From Lactifluus volemus (Eukaryota > Basidiomycota > Agaricomycetes > Russulales > Russulaceae), in contig WTXI01000351.1 of the NCBI GenBank assembly GCA_022376515.1, forward strand, positions 1 through 35,670: DNA of 35,670 bases. The letters are read 5' to 3'. A program made the translations under genes and the position numbers. The notes beneath the pieces were generated by a model. It was not told the DNA's origin and made no database searches. It saw only the letters and a list, made by a program, of their open reading frames with translations. Below are positions 22,468 through 33,437 of the stretch, piece after piece. Each line of letters starts with the position of its first letter. The stretch's first letter is position 1.

Positions 22468-25300
22468 AGGAGAGCCGAAGTCGGAGAGTGTGTGTGCGGA
22501 TCTGTGCCCTGTTTCATATTATCGTCGTCGCCGTAGCCGATAGCAGGTCAATATCTTTGCGCGAGTATGACCGTCTCCACATGTTTCTGTATGATGTATA
22601 TAATCATGGACAATACAGGTTGACGTCCTGGCCGCGAGGGGACATGCATGTCGATGTGATCCTCGGTACTCAAAATTCAACATAAACTGTCGTGCCCCTA
22701 TCTACGCTCCGCTCGTCATCACTTCGTCGTCTGGAGCTAATATTAGGCACACACGCACCGAAGCAGATTGGAGGCGTGTGATAGAGTTCGTGTAAAATGG
22801 AAGAACTTAACTACCTAATTTGTCAACCTTTAAGGTCAACTTTGGCTCTGGGAATTATCTGAGAACCTACTATAACATAGGGAGATACACAGGTGGGACT
22901 AGTAGTCTAACATGTCTAAACCGAAATACTTAGCTGGAGCCGGCCGAACACCACCAGCGCTTGGGCTCTCTCTATCGTCGGTTTGGTTTCTCTCTTCTTA
23001 TCTTATTCTGATGGCAACATCAAAAGTGACCCGGACAGCCCCTCGAGTTGTGAAGGAGATGAAACTTGAAAGAAGGCGAGGAAGAGTGGTACCAGGTCGA
23101 CAGATTTTTATTCACATCATGACGTAAAAAAACATGCGCAATGAAGGTTTGTTTATTAGGATACCTGACCGGACCCTGGCCCACAATACGGCACAGGTGG
23201 GGGGGGAGAAGAGAACGTGAAGGCCACACGCGTCGCAGCTGTTCCAAATGAGGCGTAAGGAGGGAAACTTAAAGAAGAAAGTGAAGGGGCTGGCCGAGAA
23301 AAGAAAAGGGGGTTATAGAAAAGGGCGCTGCATGGTGCGGCAAGGCGACGGGAGGATCCGAAATTTTGATGAAGGGTAGCGCCCCGACACTGTGGTGGGA
23401 GAATGAAGGAGGGACGGGGGGAGAAATCCGAGGATCCGAAGGCCAGCGCCTTGAAAATCTTTCAGAACGGAGAGGCGGAGGGATGGAGGGGGGTGTTAGG
23501 GGAGGGGAGGCGCCAGAGAAATCGGTCCGAGAACGTTGAATGTCGGGCTAGTACAGTAGTGCCTCGAATCTGTGCGGGAAGAAAGGGAGAATAAGTGGTG
23601 GGAAATTAGAAATCTGGCAAATCGGCAAGGGTCGGCTTCAAAGCTGTGTCGAAGGGCTTCCCAAGTTTCCCAAGATGAGTTAGAACGAGGAAACCGCAAT
23701 TACGGGATTGTCAGGATCAATTGCGAACGAGGATGGCAGGTAAAAAGAAAGAATGGAGCCTGTGCGGGTAGTAGGCCGCATTACGGCCGATCCGTTGAGT
23801 GAGAAACGCCACTAGAATACGCGCCTACCGGGAACCCTTGGATTGTACAGCAACGCTCACGCTTCCTTCCCTTCGGTGCTGGGAACGTCGCGGGTACCGT
23901 CCCCTCCCCATTGGCACCAGGACTTTTTTTCTCCCACACTAGTACACATTCGAACCCTCCAGAACTGGCAATTCGGCACTCGTTGCAGACACGCGGACCG
24001 TCTCCTCGCATATACTGCGGTGGTCACGCTGCGCCCGGAGGATCGCCTGAGGATAGAGGACACGGAGGACGGATATAGTATGGGCTTGCTGGTTGTATTA
24101 TGAGAATGAGAAGACCCGACGAAGAACGTAAAATCCGATAAGAGGTCTTCAGGAATCAGGACGACGACTGACCCACAGCGCTTGTCATTTCTAGGCACCG
24201 ACAAAAAGGTTCGCTGTCAGCCGTCATTCAGTTTCTATAGTTGCTACGCCATCTCCTCATCTCTCATGTGGCAAGCACGTGAGGATCTATCAAAAAGTAG
24301 CCTTTTTTTTTTGATTTGCGCCCGAGGGGCCCACGAAACACGATTAGTTAAGTGGAACGGGACTTCGAAACGCAAGCGCTTCCCAGTTTAGCCGAGGCTT
24401 GCTGCTGGGCCTTGTTCGCTTTGCAGCAAAAATACGAAAAAGCTGCTAAGCGGTTACTTGGGAAAATCGCAAGATAATCTGGGGGCTTCGGACTTTTGAT
24501 TGTAAATGGAACAATTGAAAGCCGGCACTTGGAATCATAATAATATCGTCTGGTGATCGTTCCGAAGGCGTGTAGCAATTGAACCCGTACCGAATATACG
24601 AACTGTATAGAGAGGGATTCAATTAATAATATTTGGCATTGACAGCCCCCGAATCATGAGAGAACCTGAAGAGAGGAACCTTTTATCGCCATCAGAGTCT
24701 ATCTCAGTTCCTTGGAACAAATTAGTGGATCAGTGCGCCGCGCAATGGCCGACCAGACATTGGTAATTGACAAAAAAAAAGAAAGCCGACATTTGTCCAA
24801 CGCAACGAGTCATCGTTCGTGAAAACCCTAGGCAATGGATAATCACCACGTGGAACCCCGTTTGAATCACGTAGAATTACTTCCTGGGACTTGGTGAATT
24901 TCGATCACCTGCAAGGGGGGCGAGGCGGGTTACTGGTGGTACCCGCTGGACTTTGTAAACAAATTGACGAGAAAAAAGGATTCCCGAAGTGATCGGAAGT
25001 AACCTCACGTGGCACTTTGACTGAAATGCAGTTCATTCTTTCGCGCAATTTCCATACTGTATTGCGTATTGCGATACGATGGGCTTGGCGATGGGCACCA
25101 GTGTGGGCTTGTTCTTCAAGTTTACGTGCGCAAGTTCCGGCTTCGGCCCGGGGACGTGCCGTAAGCACCACATGGGTCATCTCGTGGTACTTACATCATC
25201 TTACGTCCCTCTCAACTTTTTTTTTCACTCAAACCGTGCTCTCAACCGCGATACTGGTAACCAGAGATCGAAACAGTTCTAGTTTCAGACTAAGAAAACC
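22112..25300. repeat. Segmental duplication, right unit (pairs with 9416-12541)
   Basis: This second copy holds the zinc-finger exon tail, its 3' flank and the element. In the coding part I count 15 differing codons between the two copies (9 change the residue, 6 do not) plus one two-codon indel, and all zinc ligands are kept. The spacing from stop codon to element start is nearly the same in both units (455 and 459 bp), so the unit was copied as one block. Its right limit is set only by the truncation of copy A. Confidence 0.88.
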
Positions 25301-25947
25301 AGGAGCCCACCCCCACCTTGGACGAAAACCTAGTTTTTTTCATTTTCCAACATTTTGGCTATGTGCCTCGCCGGTTCCATTGATCATGAAACCTACAGGG
25401 ATGGGTGGTGGTGGCTGGAAAACGCGGTAAATGTTGCCACTGACCGTTTTACATTTATTATGGTAAAGGAGCGGAAGGGCTCCACAAGTGATCTAAAGAC
25501 CCGGAACTCAACGACGATTATTGGTAAAGCCGACGTGTCGGAACTGGCCCCCCACCGACGCCAAAAGAACCAACCCGACATACGACCAATCCGTGACTAC
25601 TTACAGTATTTCCCCGAGCCCCAGCAACCCAGTATACTGATACTGAATGGGGAAAAAATGAAACTAGTACTACACCACATGGACAAAAAAAAAGCACTGG
25701 TGCCGCCCCGCGCGAAAAGGGCGTCTCTACAGAAACGGTACTCGTGCCCTCCCCCGTTCCTTTTTTTAAATCCTGTGCTAGCACCAACGAAACGGATTTG
25801 ACCCCAAGTGAGCTTCGAGCGCTGCTCTAAAACAATTTCCAGAGCGCCCACGTTATGGGCGGTAGTAACCATGGTTCGTGCGTGCAGCGATTTGGGATTT
25901 GTCTTAACGCGTGTGGGGTGCCAGGTTTAGGCGATGAAGTATGTCGT
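22927..25947. mobile_element. Element copy C, apparently full length (about 3.0 kb)
   Basis: It has the same left and right end words as copy B and the same orientation as both other copies. In its left third, single-base states tend to agree with copy A against B (for example GAGGATCCGA and AAAATCTTTCAGAACGG). To the right of about 23690 they tend to agree with copy B against A (for example CTGGTGATCGTTCC and AAAATACGAAAAAG, both absent from A). It lies directly downstream of the F-box/zinc-finger chimera. No protein-coding content is recognised. Confidence 0.72.
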
Positions 25948-26234
25948 ACAGCCATTCCACGTGAACTGTAACAACTGAATGCGCCATGCGCCACCCTTTT
26001 ATGGGAGTTGAGAGAGGTAATACTTTACCAGGACGCTGGTAAATATTCACAACTACAACTACAGCCTATTGATAGGAGTGGCATTGGGAGCCACAGCATG
26101 ATGACAAAGACGACCAGGGGTGGTCGTAATACGTAATGTAAATACTAGAGCCATAGAAATGTATATCAACTTGCAAAGATTACCCGAATAGAACCATGCG
26201 ACAGAAAAAAGTGAATGATCGTTGACTGTGGGGC

Positions 26235-27845
26235 TTAACAATCGAAGTTGTCCTCGAAGGCATCGGTGACGAGACGAATCGGATGAGAATGTTGATGGAC
26301 GCGTAGCGGGGACGTGTACTGATTTGATGGGGCAAGATATGTCGTAATAAAGTCCTGCAAAGTCGACAGGCCCCTCCATCAACACCGGCGCCACACTTGA
26401 CCATCAATACAAGAGTAGAGAATTTTAACGCACCCGAACCTGCAGCTGGCTCGTACAAAACTGACCCACCGTTATGTTAGAGTTCGGGTGCACCTCGCCT
26501 TCATAATCGAGTGTGCTATGTCCGTTGGTCAAGGTCTCTGAACGTAACGACGATGACGGCGACGAGGCACCCGGGGGAAGTGAGCGCAATGTGCCTTCTC
26601 CAATTGTGAAATTATGCGTGGAAAAGTGGCCCTTGAGGACAACCGTGACCTGGCGTAGTAGATACACGCGCACATTCGGTGGGGTGGTGAGTTCAGAAGA
26701 AATACTTTTCGAACGCTTGGGTTCTGTGTGGGTCGGTAAGGTGGAACCCAAGAAGGCCTGTAACGACTCGGATGGCGCAAGAAGCTGCAGGTAGAAAGGA
26801 ATTGTATCGGCCATTGCAAACGTTTGAACAACAGGGATGAACAACTATAGGGTCGAGTCAATTCACTGTTGACAAACCGAAGCCCCCCCCGGAAGGGATT
26901 TGCCTGCTCACAACACAATCAATCGGTTCCATATCTGACTCGGCTTTTGTGGACATTGTGCTGAATATTTGGAACCATTCCTCAGGCAAAGATTTGAAGG
27001 TGGATAAGAAAGGAAATGGGGACGAAATGATAGGTTGCGGGGGTCGTGTTCGGGGTCGATAAACGAACGGAACCGTCAACCTGTCCGTAGCGAATCAGTT
27101 TTCGACATGCGCTCGCGGAAAAACCTGGGCGTCGGCTCACGTTTTTGGAGGCTTCCAGAGTGCCAACTTGGATCCACGGCGTCGGACGATAACTCTTATG
27201 AGATAGCTGCATTGGGCACGGATATCGGCAGCATCAGACTCATCGAGGTCGTACGTAGGCGGTAACGGACGCGCGAGTCCGACATCCGTGAACACCTGGG
27301 GCAGGGCAAACTCAAAGGGGAATATGCTCGGGCAGAGTCCACTTCCACCCGACTTCCAAACGCTATAGATAGCCTGATAGAACGGATTTGTACTTTCCGA
27401 ATCAGGACAGACCAGATGTAAACGACCTTCCACCTGACGGGCCGAACAAAAACCAGTTAAAATAGGATATGAGGGCGAGAACAAGCAAAGAAAAGGGCTT
27501 TACTTTGATCGAGACGGAGTAAACACCTTGAGTACAGCTAAGACCAATGTCACCACTGACGGTGTGATTACGGCCATAAGCGGGCAAGACCGCGTCTTCC
27601 TCTTGACCTCGCAAAGCGATAGTGATGAGAGCATTGCTACGCACAAAGATACCTCTAGGCCTCGATCTGCGGGTGCGTGCGGTCGCCTCGAGCAACCTTT
27701 CGGACGGTCTGGGCGAGGGTGAATAGGGGGGAACGGCGGCGGAAGGTGAGTATGTGGGTGGATCGAGTACTAGTTGATCATCCACGTCGGGGGATGGAGG
27801 ACTCGGAGAAGTAAGTGGCGGTGTAGGGACGACAAGGACAGTCAT
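26235..27845 (-). CDS. Arrestin-like protein with two PPTY motifs
   Basis: Five exons: 27504-27845, 27141-27433, 26912-27080, 26434-26844, 26235-26354, giving 444 residues. All introns are GT-AG and 60-79 bp. The protein starts with a Pro/Ser-rich segment, then an arrestin N-like lobe (SNALITIALRG, then GVYSVSIKVEGRL, then FPFEFALP), then a C-like lobe (TIPFYLQLLAPS, then RVYLLRQVTVVLKG) and a final strand ending HPIRLVTDAFED, typical of fungal arrestin-like proteins. PPTY motifs at residues 29-32 and 172-175 match the PPxY consensus bound by WW domains of Rsp5-type ubiquitin ligases. Inferred role: a cytosolic adaptor directing ubiquitination and endocytosis of membrane transporters or receptors. 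The last intron (26355-26433) was chosen because it joins LQVR to DFITTYLAP in frame. Cargo is unknown. Confidence 0.85.
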
Positions 27846-28717
27846 GAGGATATCGATAGAAAAGAGGGAAGAGCATGAAAAGAGAGGGGCACATTCCGAA
27901 CTGGCATTTTGTTTTTGAATGTAGAGAGACCCAACGAACCCTAGCCGAACTCCGTGGCGCCTGAACCCAAGTACGGATGCAAAATAAAGCCGTTACAACT
28001 AGGCACGGGTGAGAGGACAAAGACCCTCAAAGGAACGAGACGAGAACGTTCTGTCGGAAGGAAAAAAAAAATTGGGATTAGCATATCGGAGGACATATGC
28101 ACATATAAGGACATATAAATTTGCTAAGGTATGTTCTACAAGCACGACAGATCTCAACTGCTATCTCGCTCACCGCGATTAGTGGCAATCGGCCTGATCA
28201 GCATTGTCAGTGATTATCACCACGACTAGTGGCATAATCAGCGTTATCACTGTGATTAGTGGCAAACAGGATGATCAGGATGGGAAGCACGCATACCTGC
28301 AATGATAACCACCCCAAACTCGACTATCGTCCGAGCACCCCACATAACGATGCCCAACCCCGTGATTACATGTGAACTACTTGAGACTTGAAGCGCCTCC
28401 ACCGATCTGAGAGTAGTCAGATTGAAAGCGGCACGGGGTCCGAGAGGAGAACGCCGACTCCATCCGTGACACGGGTACAAACGCACATAGCATAACACTA
28501 TTTTCCGACGTACCTGGTGACCTCAACTGGTGACCGCAGTCAACTTGATGACTAAGATCCAGGTTCACACATATCACACCCACGAAACGAAGAAAGAAAT
28601 TATAGCAGGTACAAATAGAACATACAAAGGTTATTCTCGACAACGGCTATAGCAATTGCATGATACGGGCACAAGGCCGAATATGTACCCAGGGCAGACG
28701 CCTTTTCTCAAATCGGA
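27846..28717. other. Intergenic stretch with imperfect repeats
   Basis: It contains the arrestin upstream region and the 3' region of the two-TM gene. At 28170-28280 three imperfect units begin TCACCGCGATTAGTGGCAAT, TCACCACGACTAGTGGCATA and TCACTGTGATTAGTGGCAAA, each followed by a TGATCAG or AATCAG word. Open frames on the minus strand between 28256 and 28643 show no domain. Confidence 0.55.
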
Positions 28718-29746
28718 TTACTCCTCGATGGTGTCAAGCACTGTCATGCCAGACATCGGTCGACTAGTGATCCTTGGGGTTGACTCCCCCTCCTCAAGTG
28801 CCGCCAACGCCTCCTCGATCCTACGCGCGCGGTCCGCATCTCGGCGCACCTCCCACTCCTCGTCATGACTGAGAAAACTGGCCGGGCGGTCGCTGCGCAA
28901 GCTTGCACCGCTCATACGACGATCTTGCTCATGTTGTCGAGCCTGAACGCGGAGATTGTCGCTGAGGTAACCGGCTAGGAGTAAAGTGCTGCCGCGGGTT
29001 TTGCCATATGCTGGAGGGGGAGGCTGTGCAATTTCGACATCTTCCACGTCCCCCGTGGCAACGCCACCTGCCACGAGTGCGGCCGCATAGGTCGGCAATG
29101 AAGGCCTACTCCACGGCGCAATCGGCATCGAAGAGTTGGACGATGGGAGCCGGTGTAGTCGCAAAGTTGGTGACATTTCGCCCGGATGTTTGAATGCGTA
29201 ACGTTCAGCACGAAAACGGAAGATGCGACGCTCGATTAGAGCGAGCTGTACGACGATCATGATTGTGAAGGCGACATGGACGAAGATGCCACCAGAACCA
29301 GAGCTTGTCGTAGGGTTTGGATCTTGATTAGTGAACGCATTTGCTGGGGTGCCATCGGACGGCTTGGAGTGAATAAGAGCCAGAGTCGCGAAAACCCATG
29401 CCAGGATGGTTCCTATGAGTAACAACGATTGAAAAACAAGGAGTGCGAGGGTCCCGAACTGTACGCCCAAAAATTTTGGTAGCTTCTTATGAAATGAAGG
29501 CTTCCCAGCACCGGAGGAGGGTGTTGATGGAGACTCTGAAGCTGAGGGAGAGTTGTTGGTAGGGTCTGAAGATGGGGGGGTTGGGGAGAGTTGATCCGCA
29601 GGGTGACGTTCAGGCAGAGACTCTTCTTGTGCTTGAGCTTGGGGTTGGTCGTGAACACCTTCTATAAAACCAATCTCTCCGCGTTTGGGCGGTAACGGGT
29701 CGGCTTGTGACCTTTGTACCTGGGGCATGGCACTGGTCGAGGCCAT
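28718..29746 (-). CDS. Two-TM membrane protein with PPxY motif, function unknown
   Basis: Single exon, 342 residues from the ATG at 29746-29744, which has a good context (A at -3, G at +4). The frame stays open further upstream but has only a GTG there. Residues 1-90 are hydrophilic and rich in Pro, Ser and Gln. Two hydrophobic helices follow, about 97-125 (GTLALLVFQSLLLIG...) and 153-172 (GIFVHVAFTIMIVVQLAL), separated by a short Ser/Gly loop. The C-terminal half is Arg-rich, with a PPAY motif at 244-247, an acidic-basic stretch and the end TVLDTIEE. Both termini are probably cytosolic. PPxY motifs recruit Rsp5-type ubiquitin ligases, so an adaptor or substrate role is conceivable, but that is inference. 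I do not recognise a named family. It is the only multi-hundred-codon gene here apparently without introns. Confidence 0.78.
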   Translation of the reverse strand: MASTSAMPQVQRSQADPLPPKRGEIGFIEGVHDQPQAQAQEESLPERHPADQLSPTPPSSDPTNNSPSASESPSTPSSGAGKPSFHKKLPKFLGVQFGTLALLVFQSLLLIGTILAWVFATLALIHSKPSDGTPANAFTNQDPNPTTSSGSGGIFVHVAFTIMIVVQLALIERRIFRFRAERYAFKHPGEMSPTLRLHRLPSSNSSMPIAPWSRPSLPTYAAALVAGGVATGDVEDVEIAQPPPPAYGKTRGSTLLLAGYLSDNLRVQARQHEQDRRMSGASLRSDRPASFLSHDEEWEVRRDADRARRIEEALAALEEGESTPRITSRPMSGMTVLDTIEE

Positions 29747-29965
29747 TATTGAGGTCGGGGGAAGAAGAAAAGGGATAAAGAAAATGAAAAAAGCTTGCAC
29801 CTGGCAAGGGTCAAAGAGGGGATGCCAGCATCAACTGATGTGGGGAGAGAGAAAGATGAGGAGACGTCTGTCGTGTGGTGGGAACACAATTGAATTGATA
29901 TAGGGTTAGGGTTCAATTCATTAACGCTTCGCTTGACTTACTTGGTTACAAAACTAAAATTAGCA

Positions 29966-31877
29966 CTAATCAATTCTGGGAATAATATCACCGAGGTCGA
30001 CAAGGCTGTAAAATGTAAACGTCTTCATCTCGGGTACCTTCTCCTTGCGTGACGATGGCGTCGTTCGTACGTCGTCCTCAGCTAGCGGATCGTCAGACCG
30101 ATACGTATACGAGACGAGCATGTTAAACTAGGGCGGGGAAAAAAAAAGAAAAAAAAAAGATTGCCCCTCGGCGTCAATGTCCATTGCAACCACAGTGATG
30201 GTCCCACACAAATGCCTACCTTGACAGATCCCTTAGCGTCTTTGCCAATCACTACTTCGCCACCAACGATCGTGATGTTGGCGCGTCTCTCCAACACGCC
30301 AACCGTCTTTGACCCTTTCCCACCAGCCCCTCCGCGCTCACGGTCCAGCCCTGCAATCTCATCGTCCTCACCCCCAAACATATCTTCATCATCTTCGTAC
30401 TCCCAGGCCTCTGCAAAAGCCGCGACCGGGAACGCTGACTGTGGGAGCGAGATTGCGAATGGAGGTCGTCGTGCCTTTTCTGGACTGCCGGTTGGCGCCG
30501 CCGCCGAGGAGGTGGAAGGTGGCGGAGGCACAGGCCGTTGCACGGCTAGTCTCACCTGTATGGGATCGTACAGCGGATTGGTCAAGGCGAGCTGGAACGG
30601 GTATGTGCCGCCAGCGTACAGACCGCCGCCAGTTTCACTCGTGTCCTCGGCGGCGGCCTGACGACTGCCCGCTGCCCGTTTCCCAGCTGCTGCGTCGTGG
30701 CTCGGAGGAAAGGAGGCCATCATGGCGGGCAAGTAGTTGGCCGCGACGAGTTTGATTTTGAAACGGACCGATTGTGGCTTCTGTTCTGGTTTAATGAGAA
30801 TATGACGACACGTCGGACAACGCTTCGTCTTTTTGGAATGCAGAGGAATTCGTAACGGCTTGAGATCGCTGCGCGCGGTAAGCACGCACAACAAACTCCG
30901 ACCTGGAAAACATACCTAGAACGGAGCGTCGTCATCCAACTGCTTGCCCATCGTTGATTGAGTGCCGCGACCTGCGTCACTTGCTCCAATCGACGCATGA
31001 AATCCACGTTAGCGGCGTCTTTTGTACCCGCCACCTCGACGCGGCTGCGGTACGTGGCAAGCTCGTCCCGCGCGCCCTTGTCTCGTCGCCCGCGCGGAGT
31101 CGGGGTGTACTTTTCGACACCGGGGATATCGCGTGCCAATGCGGAGGAGGCGGCTGCTGTGATGGGGTTGACGTGTGGGGTATGTGAGTGTGTTGCGTGA
31201 GAATGGCCGGGGAGGCCGGCGGAGGAGGAAGAAGAGGATGCACGTAGGAAAGGCTCAAAGTGCTCCTTGAGACGCTCAAATTCGAGCGAGTCGGGTGCCG
31301 AGTCCTCAAACTTTTGCAATTGCGCTACAGCGCGCGCGCACAATGGCTCATCAGTAAACTGGTGGGGGGGGATGTAAGAAAGATGACTGACCAGCGAGAC
31401 CGGTCGGCTTTTCGAATGTTATGTCGACTTGGGCAGAGTCCCATCTACAATGATTGCAGTAGAGGAAGAAGGGAGGTTCGCCCACGGCGGCCACGTTAGC
31501 TAGTAGAGATCTCCCGTCGTCGACGTCGGGTGGGTCCGAGGGTACGATCGAAAGCGTGTTTCGACAATTCGGACACATGAAGCAATTCCGCGCGCATCTA
31601 AGAGGGAGTGAGACGAGACATGGCAGTAAGAGTCGACAACGAACCTGTTTTTCTCTGCGCGGACGCTCGCGCTGGGTACTTCAAAGAGACAGTTGGGACA
31701 GTAATAGCCGCTGACTTCGACGGAAACACAGCGATTGCAGCGGACGGCGTCGCACTCTTCGCAGAAAAAGAGTTCGTGGAGAGGGTGGAAACAGTAGGAA
31801 GAAGATGGTGCAGTTGGAGGAGGGGGGACAGGGTCTGTAGAGAAACATGCACAGTGGTAAAGTACAGTTGGGGACAT
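29966..31877 (-). CDS. DCTN4: Dynactin subunit 4 (p62)
   Basis: Five exons: 31645-31877, 31392-31597, 30916-31324, 30220-30868, 29966-30127, giving 552 residues. The N-terminus has the zinc-binding cysteine clusters of p62: YHCACF, FCEECDAVRCNRC, YYCPNC, NCFMCPNC and LYCNHCRW. The segment PTGLAAQLQKFED, the YTPTPRGRR region, a C-P-T-C-R-H pair and a C-terminal beta-rich domain (KIKLVAANYLP and LVSYTYRSDDP) match the family in order. p62 sits in the pointed-end complex of dynactin, the cofactor of cytoplasmic dynein, and helps long-distance nuclear and vesicle transport in hyphae. The acceptor at 31325 (TGTAG) was chosen over an earlier CCAG because only it keeps the frame. Acidic and Ala/Pro-rich inserts in the last third are lineage-specific. 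It lies 111 bp downstream of EBP2 on the same strand. Confidence 0.94.
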
Positions 31878-31988
31878 TGTGCCCGTTGCGAGAGTGTTTT
31901 CGGTGTTATAGTTACCCGCACTTGGTCAATGTGAAGATATCACTGTCGGTAACGTGAACAAGACAATAGAGTGACGGTAAAGTGTATG

Positions 31989-33272
31989 TTATGAACGAGT
32001 TCTGCCCGCCGCTCGTCGCGACTTGCCTGGCCTTTGATGACCTTTCCCTCTTTGGCTAACCCGCTGAGGTCCGCTCCGTGCAGACGTGACAAAATCGTCT
32101 GTCGATGACCGCGTATTTTGTTTATCCCTCCTCCCTCGACCCCCAAACCCGAACTTCTTGTCTCGCACATGTCGCGGCAAACTGCCACTGCTACTCTTGC
32201 CAACGTGCGCCCGTTTTGACGGCCTATCCGCGATCGCATCCTCCACCGCGATATCAAACGAGTCATCATCCATTTTCGTGGTGTCCAGCGCGCCTTTGTG
32301 CTCTAACATCGCAATAATCAATCAGAAACGCACGAAAAAATAAATCGAGAGAACGCACTGCGTTTGAGTCCCTTGAGCCGATCCTCCATATCCTTCTTGC
32401 TGCGCTCCCGCTCCTTGAGCTTCTCGAGCTGCACCTGTTTGCCAACCTTTTTCCCCTCACGCTCGCGGCGGCGGGCCTCGCTCTTTGCGATACCTGCGGT
32501 TTCATCAAGGAGACGCTGTCGGATGCGTTCCATATGCGCGTCCGTCTTGACCATTTCGGCGAAAAAGTCGTCTGGCCGTGTAAACGGAAGGCCGTGTTTT
32601 GTGGCGAGCGCACGGGCAGCCTTTGCGCCGTGCAACGCTTGTTTATAGCTACACATTAAGAAGGAAAATAAGATGGATAACTTGACATGGTTGAGAGAGA
32701 AAGCTCACAATGCGAGTTCACGGTTCAAATCGTCATCCACGTCGATGTCAATCGTTTCGGGAAATGAGACAACTAGCGATTCGGTCCATGGTAGTGATGG
32801 GTCTAGTTTGATGGTGTCCCGTATGCGTTCGAGGGCGATCTATCCATAAATTAAATTAGCCTGAGGGTAGGAAGGAATATGGGGACGCAACCTTATTGTC
32901 TACCTCGACTTTTCTTCGCGGAATCACGTCTTGGTCAACAGAGCCGACGTCCTCGTCGTCCAACGCAATTTCGTCTTCTTCTCCGCTCTTCTCTTCTTCT
33001 TCTTCCGACGCACTTGCCGCCTCTACGTCGTCTTCCTCACCGTCACTGTCATGTTCCTCCTCGTCCCTTTCTTCACCAGCCGCAGAGCCAGTTAGCATGC
33101 GTAGTTGCGCTAGGTCATACTCGTCGAGGCCATCTTCCCCCAAAGCGTTCATGAGTTTTTCTAATCCCTCCTCGTCAACACCGCTATTTTCGTCGTCTTC
33201 GCTTTCGTCTTGATCCGTGGGCGACGGCCTAAGTTTTGACTTTCGTTTTAGTTTGAGATCTGTTGCAGCCAT
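31989..33272 (-). CDS. EBP2: EBP2-type rRNA processing protein
   Basis: Four exons: 32892-33272, 32709-32839, 32359-32648, 31989-32302, giving 371 residues from the ATG at 33272. The N-terminus is strongly acidic (long Glu/Asp runs, residues about 25-115). The family core follows: LPWTESLVVSFPE, DLNRELAFYKQALHGAK, PFTRPDDFFAEMVK and HMERIRQRLLDE. Then comes a charged coiled-coil rich in Arg, Glu and Lys (GKKVGKQVQLEKLKERERSK) and a basic Arg/Gly/Ser tail. EBP2 is a nucleolar protein needed for pre-rRNA processing and 60S subunit assembly. A second start is possible: ATG 33395-33393 with a 99-bp GT-AG intron (33275-33373) joins MVKKEKQV in frame to MAATDL. The start at 33272 is the conservative choice. 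Confidence 0.93.
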
Positions 33273-33437
33273 AACTGAAGAGGGAGAGAAAGGCAATTTC
33301 CTAAAGGGTGTACGTCGGGTCAAGCGAGGTGAGCGACTCTCGGCTGGTGTCTCACACATTATTGATGTCTCACCTTGCTTTTCTTTCTTCACCATTCATC
33401 CTCACTTTCCCCATCCCTCGCTCCCGTCGCCTAGGAA
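33273..33437. promoter_or_regulatory. Divergent promoter region, EBP2 and secreted protein
   Basis: 165 bp separate the EBP2 start (33272, minus) from the secreted-protein start (33438, plus). The region closest to the plus gene is pyrimidine-rich on the plus strand, as is common around fungal transcription starts. It may also contain a 5' intron of EBP2 (33275-33373). No factor site can be named. Confidence 0.4.

Noticed and set aside
30161..30661. Long plus-strand frame opposite the p62 gene
   Set aside because: It is the antisense shadow of a G/C-rich exon of dynactin p62, whose own frame matches its family.
31325..31391. Earlier acceptor (CCAG) for the third p62 exon
   Set aside because: It gives an immediate stop. 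The TGTAG acceptor restores the family sequence GLAAQLQKFED.
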